A stretch of 64,000 nucleotides of DNA from Mauremys mutica (GCF_020497125.1 NC_059075.1:67103321-67167320), one strand, 5' to 3'. Numbered from the stretch's first letter, positions 46,476-58,305 are shown. A program made the numbers and translations. Notes: generated by a model from the letters alone, not told the origin.

Positions 46476-47554
46476 TTAGCTGCTATACCGTACTTAAAAA
46501 TACCTGTATCTGTCAATTTGGTGGAACCATCCCAGTCCCATGTGTGCAGTCTGTCTGCATTGCCAAATCACCATACAGTTAAGCACAAGTTTACTAGGGC
46601 CTTAAAAGCAAGGGCTGCCAAAAGCTAGTGCAAAGGTGATTGGCAGAGCAGCACAGGGGAAGCTTGCACAGTGTCTGTCAGCGTCCAGACGTTTTGTATA
46701 GCCCCTCGCTTCTGTGTAGTACTCCCTGGGATGAGAAACATCTGCCTGGTGCTTGGACATGACATGATTCTTCCCTTGTTGAAATTCCTTTTGTTTCTTA
46801 TCCCACTCATGCAGCAACTTCCTCTAACCAGGGCACCACCTACCCGTTAACAAATCTCCAAATGAACTTAAATCAGGCGTTGTTTACATCGCTGTGCTGT
46901 TATGTCATGACAAAGACCATGTTTCTTCTCTCATTTACACCAATGTAAATGGAATGTAACTCCATTAAGGACAATGGGGTTAGATGGCGTAAAACAGGTA
47001 CAAGTGAGGGCAGTGTCAGACCCAGAGGTCTGCTGGACAAATCCTAAAAGGTAGCTGCCTGCCTCTGTCACAGCATAGGAGCACCTGTCATCAGCCTCCA
47101 TTTACCAGCAGGATGTGAGATACAATAGAAGAGGAGGGTGCACTTTTTATTTGTCCCATTTGTGAGGATTATCTGCAAATTTCCAAAAAACATATCCACA
47201 GAAGAGGGGGAGATGCACACATCTCATTAGCCTCGTTAGGGTGTAGCCAGTGCAAGGGCTCAGCACTTAAAAAGAGGGTTTCAATGTATTTTTACACTGT
47301 CACCATCTTAATCCTATGACATTTCAAAAGATTCCATGTACTGTAGAGAGCTCCCACAAGAGGGCACCATTCTGTTGGCTTTGATGAAGAATTAGATGGC
47401 ATATAATGGACATAGATGCACCAAGCATTGATGTAGTGCAAAGTCCCCTACTGACATGTGACAAGGTCAACACAGACACATGCACCTGTGAGGCAGACAT
47501 GCAGAATCATGCAGAGACAAATATGTGCGCGCGCGCACGCGCACACACGCCCCA
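46476..47554. other. Intronic stretch; GC/CA microsatellite at the end
   Basis: A weak 'tttacaccaatgtaaatgg' relic lies near 46933. An alternating gcgcgcgcacgcgcacac run lies at 47525-47549. No exon. Confidence 0.5.
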
Positions 47555-47850
47555 GTCATGGCTAGGACTCCATTGTGCTGGGCACTATACAAACAGAGAA
47601 TAAAAAGATGGACCCTGTCCCCAGAGAGGTTACAATATAAGACTAAACCCAGGGTTGTGAGTTCAATCCTTGAGGGGGCCATTTGGGGATTGGTCCTGCT
47701 TTGAGCAGGGGGTTGGACTAGATGATCTCCTGAGGTCCCTTCCAACCCTAATAATCTATGATTCTATGATAAGACAAGACACAACACAGGGATACAGGCA
47801 GACCAGGGAATATGAGGAAACCGTGAGCCAGTATTGGTCAGCATGATAGG
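47555..47850 (+). repeat. Ancient 'gtacaaacac' repeat split by a SINE
   Basis: The left part (47555-47643: attgtgctgggcactataca, tgtccccagagaggttacaa) and the right part (47769-47850: aagacacaacacagggatac, ccagtattggtcagcatgat) join into the family seen at 5677. The young SINE at 47644-47768 lies between them. Confidence 0.7.
47644..47768 (+). mobile_element. Tortoise-type tRNA/CR1-tailed SINE, 5'-truncated
   Basis: It begins near the B box (gtgagttcaatcc) and continues gagggggccatttggggatt, ctgctttgagcagggggttg and gatgatctcctgaggtccct. It ends in the CR1 3' tail tctatgattctatga. The shared CR1 3' end is the known feature of turtle Pol III SINEs. A 7-bp duplication ataagac lies at 47637-47643 and 47769-47775. 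The A box is missing. Confidence 0.82.
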
Positions 47851-48110
47851 CTACACCCTCCCTGTCTAACTGTTGTCAAGAAAAATGAGAGTCTTAAGGA
47901 GGAATATGAAAGAGGATAATTAACTAGTTATGCTGATGTTTACAGGGAGCTTCTCCAAAGTGTGAGGGACAGCATGGGCAAAAGCACAGATATCCTCCTT
48001 TGCAAATGTAACCAGTGGATGATACAGCCTGGCGTCAGGGGCTGGTTGGAGATGGGAGTTGTCATCTCGATAGATAGGGTGCGGATAGGCCATGAAGGGT
48101 TTGAAAGCAC
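47851..48110. other. Intronic stretch, no feature recognised
   Basis: No recognised feature between the old repeat and the CA-rich tract. Confidence 0.45.
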
Positions 48111-48480
48111 CCACATACTTATGAAAATACGCACACACAAACACACATATGTGCATGCAGATACATACCGCCACAAAGAGAAGCACACACACATGTTCGT
48201 GTACATGCTAACACATTCGGGCACGAACATTTTTGCAAATGTGCACATACATGCAGGCATATACACACATATGGAGAGCAAATGCAACGGTGATGGGTGT
48301 AATATAAAACCTGGATAGGCAGATGTGGGGATACGCAAACTTAATCACATACATGTAGGCACATGCTGGCATATGCAAACATGTAGATGCTCCATGCAGT
48401 TACACATCCAAACATATACTTACAGAGACCTACTCAAAGATATGCATGCACACACACAAACATGCATGTAGATACCATTA
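48111..48480 (+). repeat. Degenerate CA/CATG-rich tandem region with TGCATG words
   Basis: Imperfect acacaca, cacatacatgca and catatgca units run for about 370 bases. TGCATG occurs at 48152, 48443 and 48463. It looks like a decayed microsatellite cluster. Confidence 0.7.
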
Positions 48481-49850
48481 ATATTAAAGTCAGTCAATAC
48501 AACGATCACTATTGTCATCACGTAGCCTGGGCCTTAATGACTCACAAGGCCACTGAGAGAAACAAATTCAGCCACTCTTGGCAGGCCCAGGTAAAGTTGT
48601 TTTCGATGAGGAGTTTCTGTTTGTATATTCTGCTGGCATATTTGTACCTAGCACACAGGATGTGGTTTTCTTCAGTGTGTGCCCTTGTGGTTGGTGCCCT
48701 CCATTTAGCTCTGTTGCATGCAGGCTGGTCCCAGCATGCTGTCAGGCTATGTCACACTTCTAGATTGTCCTTCAAAGTGCCTTCAGAGCATTACTTCTGG
48801 CCTCTGTGGGTGCGCGAGCATGTCCCTTGACTCAGCAGACTAGAAAGAAATCTTTTAGGTAATCGCCAGTCAGACTGTCTAGTGCCAAAACCAGCACATT
48901 TCAGTTGTGCTTTCACGATCCTAGCTTCAGTGCCAGTGATTTGGGCTCACCCAGATGCCTTGTTATCCGGCCAGTTAATCTTAAGAATTGAGTAATAGGC
49001 AGCACTGATGAAATGCATCCAATGGCTAATGTGGTTTCAATACATTGTCCACATTTCACAGCCAGAAAGCAGATGACAGAGTATCAGTTGGCACGTAGGT
49101 GCATAAGACAAGCATTTACATGCTTAAGTGAAGACCCCAGGGCAGGATTTGGATATCTTAATTTGGACCTGGATCTTGGTTTGATGCCTTGTGCCACTGA
49201 AATTCCAAACTCTGTCGTTGAGCAAGCCCAAGTTGCTGCTAGCTATATGAATTCAGCAATTTACCATAGACCCATAACTGAAGGGATGTTACCTAGGACA
49301 ACGATACAGGACACAATGTTCAGCAGAGTATAGTCAATCCAGACTTTTGGCTAAACTCTCCTACATACATACCAATAGAAAGCACCAGTGAAGAATATAT
49401 ATCTATATGCTATTGACTAGAGCTGAGGCTTATACTGAAGAAGTCTTGGCTCATGGATTGGGATCCCGACTTATACTGGAATATGTACCTTTGCAGGCTC
49501 ACACTCAGAGCTTGGTATCTATATTACAATCTTTGTGAGGCACTGAGGCACAGACTCATGAAATCTATCCCATCCCTCATCCCACACATGCTTTTTGCTC
49601 CTTTCTCTTGTTGCACTAATGCCAGAGGGCAGACGCAGCTCCCATCAGTTTACCTGTATCTATCACAGCACTACTGTGAGACTGTAGAAGGCATCTGTCT
49701 ATCCACCTGCCCATCTCCTATTCCCTACCCACCCCATCCCCAAAAATAAACTAACGTGGGGAACGGCCACTGTGGCAGCAGCTACTTTAACTCACTCTGT
49801 ACTTTGATGGAGATCTTCTGGCAAGTACCAGTGTTCAGCTGGAACTGTAG
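48481..49850. other. Intronic stretch, no feature recognised
   Basis: Frames of up to 147 codons (48387-48830) and 106 codons (49013-49333) show no domain or exon borders. Confidence 0.45.
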
Positions 49851-50640
49851 GGACTTAAGAATTGCAATGCCAGATCAGACTGGTCATCCAGCTAGACCAG
49901 GAACCTGTTGCCAAGAATGCCCAGTATGAGGGCTGGTTGAAACTCTTTTTTTTTTTTAGCAGAAAAACTGTTTTTTGACTAAATGAAATTGTTCATGGAA
50001 AGTGTCTGATTTCCTTGGAATTTTATCTATCGTATTTATTATTTCATTGGAAACCCCAGAACCCTGAAGCAGGACATTTTTGGGGTTTCAGTTGAAAATT
50101 TTTCAGTTTTATGATGAAAATCCATGGAAAGACAGACATTTTCTGGCCAGCTCTAGCCAGTACTAGATATCTCAGAGGCAGGTGCAAAGATTTGTGTCAT
50201 GGATGACTATGGAACATCCTTCCCCTAGCTGGTGGATGTTTTCATTATCCATATAAATATCTAATACAGCTTTTTCCACTAAATAATTTTGTGTCACCTG
50301 CAACGTTTGCCCCTTCTCTGCTCAGTCCCTTTTCCTGATCATTAGTAAATATATTAAACGGCCTCAGTCCTGGTATGGAACCTTGTGGCACCTAATGGTT
50401 AACATTTTTGCCCTGACGGAAATAGACTGATTATTCCTATTCTTTGTTTCCTGTCCCTTAGGCAGTTTCTGATCCATGATAAACTTTATTTTGCACCCCA
50501 GAGCTACTTAGTTTCTTGAATAACCTCTTGTAAGGGACTTTTTCAAAGACTTTCTGAAAGTCCAAATAATTATATCATGTAACTCTCCTTTCTCAGCTAT
50601 TTTGTCAATATGCTCAGAGAATTCAAATAGATTAGAACAG
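49851..50640 (-). mobile_element. Old CR1/L3 LINE fragment, interrupted by a MITE
   Basis: The phrases cagatcagactggtcatcca (49870) and, from 50280, aattttgtgtcacctgcaac, ctgatcattagtaaatat, ggaaccttgtggcacctaat, ttctgatccatgataaac and tttctgaaagtccaaataat are antisense CR1/L3 coding sequence (compare 18700-18960). It is heavily diverged. Confidence 0.65.
49928..50154. mobile_element. MITE inside the old CR1/L3
   Basis: The left end gagggctggttgaaac and the right end tctggccagctct are loosely inverted. The flanks cccagtat and gccagtac could be an 8-bp TSD with two mismatches, so hAT-like. Confidence 0.45.
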
Positions 50641-51810
50641 ATTTAGTGTTGGTATCTTGCCAACGTCCTGTGATGAAGACTGATAGCAATTCAGTAGGGG
50701 CATATCAACGTGCAAGGGGTACCAATAAAAGTAACCCTCACTTCAGTTTGGTAGCGCTGAAGTGGATAAGCAGAAAACTAATAGGAAATGTGAATTTCCT
50801 ACCCAGCAAGTAAGGCCAGGGAGGGTGGTGGGGAGCAGGGATGTTGATTCTCTCCATTCTGCCACCTGCCCCTAAGATGTCCTATTCTTGTCTCCCTCTC
50901 CTTTTCCAAGAAGCTAACTAATGGATTCTCATGGCGGCATCTGTTCCTCTTATTTGCAGTGACAGGGACCAAATCCCTGTCAACTGAGCATAGCAGGACT
51001 TAGAAGCCTCCCAGCATGTTGAGCCACCTGCCTGGCCAGCCTTCTCTCAGTACCTTTCGAGTGTCCCTCTTCATTAAAAGGTGACATTTTTGGTTTCACT
51101 GTTACTCTCCTGGTGGCTCTGGTGTCACAATAGCTCACAATTCAGACCTAGGTATTTTGCTACTCAGAGCCCTGCAGTGCCAGAGAAGTCCAGGCTGTCT
51201 GTACTCTGGTCACACATCAGCCTTGACAATTTTTGTGCACTCCAGAATTACAGGAGCAGAGCTTGGTTTCCTTTTTCTGGGAGCCAATCCCCACCTTTTG
51301 CTTAATCTGTGGTTAACCCCAGAGTGCTACGCAGAGAACAGAGTTGGAGCTGTGAACAACTGCAGATGAGATACCACTTTAGATGATTCCATTTGATGTT
51401 GCATAAGCATGAGGATCATGCTTGGAAAATTACAATTCATGCGGGTAATTGAGAGCCCTACTTGGGACAATTCACTTCACAGCAGATTGGCGAAAGATTG
51501 AACTTCAGGAATAGTGGGTGAATGCTGATTTTGGACTATTTCACTTTACAGAGGGATGAGAATCCTTCATGGAAACTTCATGAAGAGTTGATTCCTGCAA
51601 GATATGTTTTCACAGCAATTTGAAACTCAGAATCCCTCTTAGAAGATTCTTCTTCATGGATAGTGGTTTTGGAACCATATTCCACCCTTCCTAGTGTAAC
51701 TCACACACCTTCTGGGTGTGGTGTTCTGTCCCATCTAGTGGCACCGAGACCACTTAGAGAGAGAGATTAATGCATTTGCTCTACAGCCTTAGCTAACAGC
51801 CAGTTGGCTT
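50641..51810. other. Intronic stretch, no feature recognised
   Basis: No exon or repeat end recognised. Confidence 0.45.
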
Positions 51811-51811
51811 T

Positions 51812-51866
51812 TAGCTCATGCGGTAGAGGCTCATGCACTAAGCTCCAGATGCCCCAGGTTCAATCC
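51812..51866 (+). repeat. tRNA-derived SINE head
   Basis: A-box-like TAGCTCATGCGG and B-box GGTTCAATCC (51857-51866) are at Pol III promoter spacing. There is no acceptor stem, so a SINE remnant is more likely than a tRNA gene. Confidence 0.5.
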
Positions 51867-52722
51867 TGCCCGCCGATGACCAGGGTCTGTCAGTGTTGCA
51901 CTAGCAAGTAGCAGGTGGGATGGCCGTGTCTCTTGCAGGGATCTGTTTAACAGTGGATAGGCCAAGCATGGAAGACTTCACTTCACCGAGGGAAGTTGTG
52001 GCCGAGAGTCATCATTGGAAGGTTCTGTTTCATGACCAGTGGATGGGAATAGCTCTGGGAAATTTAAATTTCTTTTTCCAAACTGTCCTCTGTACCCCAT
52101 CAAAAATTTACCTTGTGGGATTATAATTTCACCCTGCAATATACTGGCCAAATTTGTTGCGGCAAGTCTTCCAATGAAGGGAATGGATCTGATTTTTCTC
52201 CCTTAAAGTCAGGGAGTTTTGCTATTGACTTTAATGGGAGCCGAATTAGGCCTAATGCAGTAACATTTCTGACTTGTTTAACTTGCTCAAGAACATGTTT
52301 AGTTCTTTATGCTGCTTTAAGGAAAGGGCACACTCCTGCTTCCAGTTTCATAGACACCTTCGTATGGAAAACCATTAACCCATAGGCACACAGAGAGCTC
52401 ACTGCTACTGAAGCTCAGCCTCTTAAAGTTCCTCTGTCTTCTCAAGAGTTACAGTAGATTGCACAGAGATGCTAGCCTCTAGCAATTTGATGTGTGCTGT
52501 CACTGAGCTCCTTTCAGGTGCCGGTATGATCCTGACAGTGCTGCTCTCACTTCTTGTTGCTGCCAGTGACTATTATTGTTGTGCAAACCTGAGTCTCATC
52601 AAGACTCCACTGCTGCTTCCCTCCTTGCATCACTTTTCCTCTATGGACACCCTGCATGTAACCGTCCAAGGGTACCCTTTCTCTTTAGAGGCTCTCCAGG
52701 AATAGAAATTAGAAAACATTTA
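51867..52722. other. Intronic stretch with one ancient relic
   Basis: Positions 52130-52262 contain the phrases ggccaaatttgttgc, ttgactttaatgggagc and ttaggcctaatgcag of the old palindromic repeat. Nothing else is seen. Confidence 0.45.
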
Positions 52723-52988
52723 GGCCATGTCTACATGAGCACTTATGTGGGCAAAACTTCCATCGCTCAGGGGTGTGAAAAAACACCCCCCTGAGCGACA
52801 TAAATTTTGCTGGCTTAAGCGTTTGTGTGCACAGCACTATGTCTCCCGCCGACACAACTACGGCCGCTCATTGAGCTGGTTTTATTATGTCAATGGGAGA
52901 GCTCTCTGCCATTGGCATAGTGTGGCTACACAAGCGCTCTTACAGCAGCGCAGCTGTGCCACCGTAAGTTAAAAGTGTAGACGTGGCC
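52723..52988. mobile_element. Harbinger-type MITE (266 bp), first of a pair
   Basis: The termini GGCCATGTCTACATG and (minus) GGCCACGTCTACAC are inverted. TSD tta is exact (52720-52722 and 52989-52991). The ends resemble those of the 4.8-kb Harbinger element, a possible transposase source family. Confidence 0.85.
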
Positions 52989-52996
52989 TTATGTTA

Positions 52997-53248
52997 GGGC
53001 CGGCCACACTACACTACACATTGGAGCAGCTGCATTGCTGTAGCGTGGATGGTGAAAACACTCTGTGCCGATGAGAGAGTGCTCTCCTGTAGGCATAATT
53101 ACTCCACCTCTGTGAGAGGCGGAAGCTACATAGCGCTGGTGTGGACAGCGCTTAGGTCGCTGTAACTTGTATTGCTCGGTGGGGTGTCTTTTTCACACCC
53201 CTGAGCAACATAAGTTAGATCGACTGAAGCGGTCGTGTAGACCTGCCC
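52997..53248. mobile_element. Harbinger-type MITE (252 bp), second of a pair
   Basis: The termini GGGCCGGCCACACTACA and (minus) GGGCAGGTCTACACGACC are inverted, with TSD tta (52994-52996 and 53249-53251). The interior shares cacccctgagcaacataa with its neighbour, so the two are related. Confidence 0.82.
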
Positions 53249-53251
53249 TTA

Positions 53252-55379
53252 ATATTGTTTACAGAATAAAATGTGGGGCCAATTCTGTGGTGAAGTAAGC
53301 AGTGATGAAAATGACACGGTGGGTTGGAAATGGATGCAATACACATTTTGCACAATGCCAGATGGGTATAAATTACATTATTAGTTCTACCCATTTTCTG
53401 ATCTACTCTCATCCTGGGCCAAAGTCACTCTGGGGGCAACCTTCATTGATCTCAGTGGTGTTACACCAAGGAGAATGTTGGCTACTGATGTGTCACCTGC
53501 ACAGTAGCATTTGGCACATGAGCTTCATATTACATAGAAAACACAAACATTATCGATATTAGATACTGGCCTGGGCTGCGAAGTTCAGATACCAATTACC
53601 AGACCCTAGAAAAAAGCAAGTGTTCAGATCTGGGGCTTTGGTTCAGCCTATTATACAAACAAGCCAACAAAATCAGCTCAGGGGGTCTGGGATCCAGGGT
53701 TTTGATTTAGACCCAGGCCAAATATAGCATCATGCAACAGCAAAATGAAGGCAAGTTCAGGAAATAGGAAAGCAAAGCTGCCCCTGGAAAAGGATTTGTA
53801 TCAGAAAAGTTGTTCTTGCATATCTCGGACATGCCACCATGCTCGTCTGCACTCCAGCCAAACTCTCCTTCAGCTGATTGGATTCTCACTGGCCGTTACC
53901 TCTCTGCCTGGAATCAAACCAAGCAAACATCAAAGGCAATTTACCCTGGAGTTGTCGTGATGATTCTGTAGTTGCCAGGTGCCCCTTTCGGAATCTTAGG
54001 TTACTCTGGAGTTCCAAGCCTTAAAGGACCGTCTCCTTCTTGTTTCTGATACAGTGTTTGGTATTTTGCAAGTGATCGTGTGAAACATTTCGTACTAACA
54101 GGGTAGTTCTTGCAGCTTAATTAGCGGTATATGCAGAGGCCGGACATAAATAAGAAGGAAAACATTGTGTGTTAAATTCATCCCTAGGGTATTCTACTGG
54201 AGCTCTGGAGATTATACTAGGGATTAATTATTTTAGCTTTTTATACCTTCTATCTACTTCTTCATTTTATAACTGAAAATGGAATCCCCTGCCCTGCCCT
54301 CTCTGTCACAGTCTGGAAAAGGATATATTGAAGACATAGATTCATGTCTCCTGGGAATACAGCAGGAAGCAGAATTAATGCTACCTGCTTTGTCTGCCGT
54401 ATCATGTGTTCATCTCATCTCACATCCTGCAAGGTTTAGGCAAGGGATACATAGGATTGCTATTATGGTGTAAAAGCTGAGCTTCTTTTAGTGGCTTCCT
54501 ATAGTAACATGCTTGTCAGGCACCTAAAATACCCTAGACACTAATAACAATAACGACACACTTCAGGAGTGAGGTGCATTGGCTTAACTGTGTCATGACC
54601 AGTGACTGGTGTGAGAGCCCCAGATCAAAAAGCAGAGGGATGCTTTAGATGAGCATTGGTGTGTATTTGCAGAGGGGCAGAGGGATCCAGGACTGAACTG
54701 GCAGGGGATGTTACAGGTCACGACTAAAGTACATTAGCAGGTCCATGTGCAAGAAGGAAGCTACTGTCTGTGAAATCATGTTCTTGCTTCTGTGAACTAT
54801 ATTCACTCAGAAAGATGAAGATAATGCAATCCCCTGGCTTCCTGTTCTGTATTCTTGATGTTTCATTCATAGCTTTAGAGGCTTCTTCAAATATTCATGT
54901 ATCATATCATATATCATAACTGAAGAAGAGAAAAACACTTCTTTTGCAGGCTCAAAAGCAAATGAAAAGTATAAACTCAAATCCCAGAGCACCAAAATAT
55001 GATAACAGCTTTATGAAACATGAAAACTGGCAATGTTTTTATAATCATTGTCGCTTAGGGGGCGAGTAATATTTCACTATTAGATTAATTTTGAACACTG
55101 ACTCTACACACCAAAATAATGTTTCTACTTGTGTGAAGAAATTGAATTACATTTGTCAGTGCTGTGCAGAGGTCCAGAACTGTACCAGAGCAGGGGTGCT
55201 GCGATTGGCATTGAAGTGCATTCAACTGAAGCTGTGTGGAGACTCAACGTTAGAAATGAACAGAGTGTTGCAGGTCAAGGTTGAGGAATAGTGCCAAGGC
55301 TGTGTGGCGGTCTCAATCCAGAAAGCAGGAGGTGCTGCGTATCAAAATGGAGATGAGTTTGCAGAGCTCAGGCCCCTGT
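53252..55379. other. Intronic stretch with one ancient relic
   Basis: Positions 53403-53485 resemble the old 'gggccaaagtc..ttacacca' repeat. The remainder shows no exon or element ends. Confidence 0.45.
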
Positions 55380-56171
55380 TGTTAACTGGGGTTTCTGTAC
55401 CCAAAGCTCTTGGTAACTTTTGCTCTTGGTGAGGCGGTGGCAGGAAATAAATCAATGGTGACAAGGCCGTCTGACTGATAGGTGGCTGGCATAAACAGCA
55501 CAATACAAGAGCGCTTTCACTTAAAGCTTTACTTTATTTAGTCTCCAGCACTTACACACACCCACAACTGATTAGTAAAACACCCCCAAAAATCCCAAAT
55601 TCATATTTACCAGGGATCTTGACGAGGTCTCGAGTAGATAACGGCAAATGTCCAGTGTCCAGCCTTCCATCTGCAGGGGAACTTGAGCGGTGTCCAAGCG
55701 TTCTAGTGTCCAAGTTGCTCAAGTGTCTGAGCTGAGATTTCTTCCTCTTTTTATACCCAATTTGTTAGTATTGCATAGTTTGTTCATCAAAAACAACTGC
55801 TGAGCAGAAGCTAAGTGAAGTGTGGAGATTTCCAGCCTATAGTTTCTATCAGTTAACCAGCTGTATAGCAATAGTTAACAGTTGGCAGACTTTCCATCTT
55901 GCAAAACTGCATGCTTTGGAAAAACAACTCAAGTCAGGAGGGCACAGGGTCATGTTTACTCCTCAAGGTCACTCACTTTCCCCTCCTCTCCTGGTCTGAT
56001 AGTTGTGCTAAGGTCAGAAAGGCCTCCTTTTAGCTGCTTTCAGCAATAAGCATAACAAGTGGTTTTCCAGCTGCTGGCAATGGTTTAATCATGTTCCTGG
56101 GCTCTGGACTACTAAAAATCTGCTCCTACGCTGTGTTTCCCCACAATTCTGCAGCCATGAAATCTGTCACA
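55380..56171 (-). mobile_element. Solo LTR of an endogenous retrovirus (792 bp)
   Basis: Read on minus it starts TGTGACAG and ends GTTAACA (TG..CA borders). It carries a TATA box in GGGTATAAAAAGAGG (minus, 55755-55748) and an AATAAA poly(A) signal (55538-55533) in retroviral U3-R-U5 order. No internal retroviral genes or second LTR lie beside it, so it is a recombined solo LTR. A flanking duplication was not evident, so the borders may be off by a few bases. Confidence 0.7.
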
Positions 56172-56584
56172 GCATCCACTCTTGTTAGGGAATGAGAATC
56201 CAGAATCTAACCATTAGTTTTAAGAAAATTTGAAGTAATTGGAACTGCATCTGTTTATACCAGTTAAGGTTCAAGCCCTATATTTCTAATTCTTACGGTT
56301 TCAGAGAAAACTTCCAAACATGAACCAGCTTTAAGCAACATAATCTTGCCCACTTGAGACTGCAAACATCCTGAAACAGTAGCTCTAAAATATGTCCCTG
56401 TCTCCTATTAATCTCAATTAGAAGTTAGCTCTGAAACATAACAATAACAAAGTACATGTGGATATTGACATCCAGCTATTATGCATACCCCACAATCCCA
56501 AACAACCTCCCAGCATGCCAGAGATGCAAACTGTGCCCTACAAAATTTCCTAAACCTCTGACACCTTTTACAATCTGCAATTAC
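56172..56584. other. Intronic stretch, no feature recognised
   Basis: Nothing recognised between the solo LTR and the fold-back element. Confidence 0.4.
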
Positions 56585-56594
56585 TATCTGCAGA

Positions 56595-56825
56595 CATGCA
56601 GTGGTTTTTGCAGCCGTGTTGGTCCCAGGATATTAGAGAGACAAGGTGGGTGAGGTAATATTTTTTGTTAGACCAATTTCTAAACAATCTGTTCCATCTT
56701 GCATTTAGCTGTGATGCTCAGAGTACATCTCCCAGACCTGAAGGAAGAGCTCTGTGTGGCTCAAAATTTTTGTTTGTCTCTGTTGGTCCAATAAAAGATA
56801 TAACCTCACCCACCTTGTCTGTTGA
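56595..56825 (+). mobile_element. Second fold-back retroelement with decayed hammerhead-like core
   Basis: An inverted arm (56636-56675, agacaaggtgggtgaggtaa and on) is answered by ttggtccaataaaagatata with cctcacccaccttgtct (56783-56820). The flanks share tatctgcaga (56585-56594 and 56826-56835), a 10-bp TSD. Within it, CTGAAG..GAGC..GCTCAAAA (56738-56766) aligns with a hammerhead core (CUGANGA, stem II, GAAA) but has an extra G and GAAA changed to AAAA. It has the same architecture as the insert at 25356. Confidence 0.6.
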
Positions 56826-56835
56826 ATATCTGCAG

Positions 56836-57346
56836 ATACACATTGTTAATACCAAAAAATCTGTGGCACACAGAAAATTTCAGAGTAGTGTAAAATAAAT
56901 TGAATTTAATATTAAGCCAATAACATCAGGGTTACTGTACCAATTTTATTATTAATGTTCATATTTAATTCAGTTAAAATCTCCATTTCTGAATGTTCCT
57001 GAAGCTACTGCACAATTTCTAGTCCGTCTCCTTGAAATGTCATAGGAACTAGGAGGTCTTGCAGTAGAAGTTAGGTACAGTTTGCCAATTTACATGGGGC
57101 TTTGCCAGAGCTGTATATAGGCCCCAGGACTGGAACAGACAGGGGAGTTGCATTTTAGGAGTGAGTTGGAATGGGAGAGCAATAGGGTAAAGACCTCAAA
57201 TTTCATATCTACACCATACTCAGCTTTGGCTAGTGGTATTAGTTTTTCCCTTTCCTGAGTGAATTCTCAAAAATATTTAATCATTCAAATAGTTATTTGG
57301 GGGCCCCAGGTAATCCTTCTCCTTTTAGGATCTAGTGAGACTAGAC
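56836..57346. other. Intronic stretch, no feature recognised
   Basis: AT-rich, no recognised element. Confidence 0.45.
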
Positions 57347-58305
57347 CAGGGGTCTCAAACTCAAATGACCCCGAGGGCCACATGAGGACTAGTGCATTGG
57401 CCCGAGGGCCGCATCACTGACACGCCCCCTTGCTGCCCCTGGCCCCACCTCCAATCCACCCCTTCCATGAGGCCCCGCCCCTGCCCTGTCTCTTCTCCAC
57501 CTCCTCCCCTAAGCGCGTGCAGTTTTAATAAATATATACACTCAGTAATGCACCTCACTCAAAGGACAAAACACGCACTTAGATTTACTGCCTAAGGCTC
57601 TGGGAGGGAGTTTGGGTGGGGGAGGGTGCAGGCTTTGGGACGGAGTTTGGGGATAGGAGGGAGTGCAGGGGTGAGGGCTGTGGGGCTGAGGGCGAGGGGT
57701 ACATGATGCAGGAGGGGGCTCAGGGCTAGGGAAGAGGTTTGGAGTGTGGGGTGAGGGCTGTGGATGAGGGGTTCATGATGCGAGGGGGCTCAGGGCTAGG
57801 GAAGAGGGTTGGGCTGTGGGGTGAGGGCTGTGGATGAGGGGTTCATGATGCGAGGGGGCTCAGGGCTAGGGAAGAGGTTTGGAGTGTGGGGTGAGGGCTG
57901 TGGATGAGGGGTTCATGATGTGGGGGCGCTCAGGGCTGGGGCAGAGGATTAGGGTGCAGGGGGATGAGGGGTTCATGATGTGGGGGCGCTCAGGGCTGGG
58001 GCAGAGGAATAGGGTGCGGGGGGATGAGGGGTTCTGGATGTGAGGGCGCTCAGGGCTGGGGCAGAGACTGGCTGGGGATTAGGGTGCAGGGTCTGGCTGG
58101 GGCAGAGGATTAGGGTGTGGGGGGATGAGGGCTCTGGCTGGGGCTGAGGATTAGGGTGCGGGGGGAATGAGGGCTCTGGCTGGGGCTGAGGGTTTGGGGT
58201 TGGAGAGGCTCAGGGTAAGGGAAGCCTGCCTTGCCAGTACTGGCGGAGGGCAGGCACTACCGCTTTTCTCTTGCAGCTCCGCGGGCCGCATGTTTGAGAC
58301 CCCTG
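57347..58305. mobile_element. hAT non-autonomous element (959 bp) with internal minisatellite
   Basis: The termini CAGGGGTCTCAAAC and GTTTGAGACCCCTG are perfect inverted repeats. The TSD gactagac is perfect (57339-57346 and 58306-58313). The G-rich interior is largely tandem repeats. Confidence 0.93.
57650..58200 (+). repeat. Minisatellite inside the hAT element
   Basis: Units of roughly 60-70 bases with ggatgaggggttcatgatg, ggggctcagggctaggg and aagaggtttggagtgtgggg repeat at about 57.70-57.95 kb. They grade into shorter units around gattagggtgcagggg and gatgagggctctggctgggg up to 58.2 kb. Confidence 0.85.

Noticed and set aside
48387..48830. 147-codon plus-strand frame
   Set aside because: Its start lies in the CA-rich degenerate repeat and no family is recognisable.
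51812..51866. Possible tRNA gene
   Set aside because: A and B boxes are present but no acceptor-stem pairing or clean cloverleaf; better explained as a SINE head.
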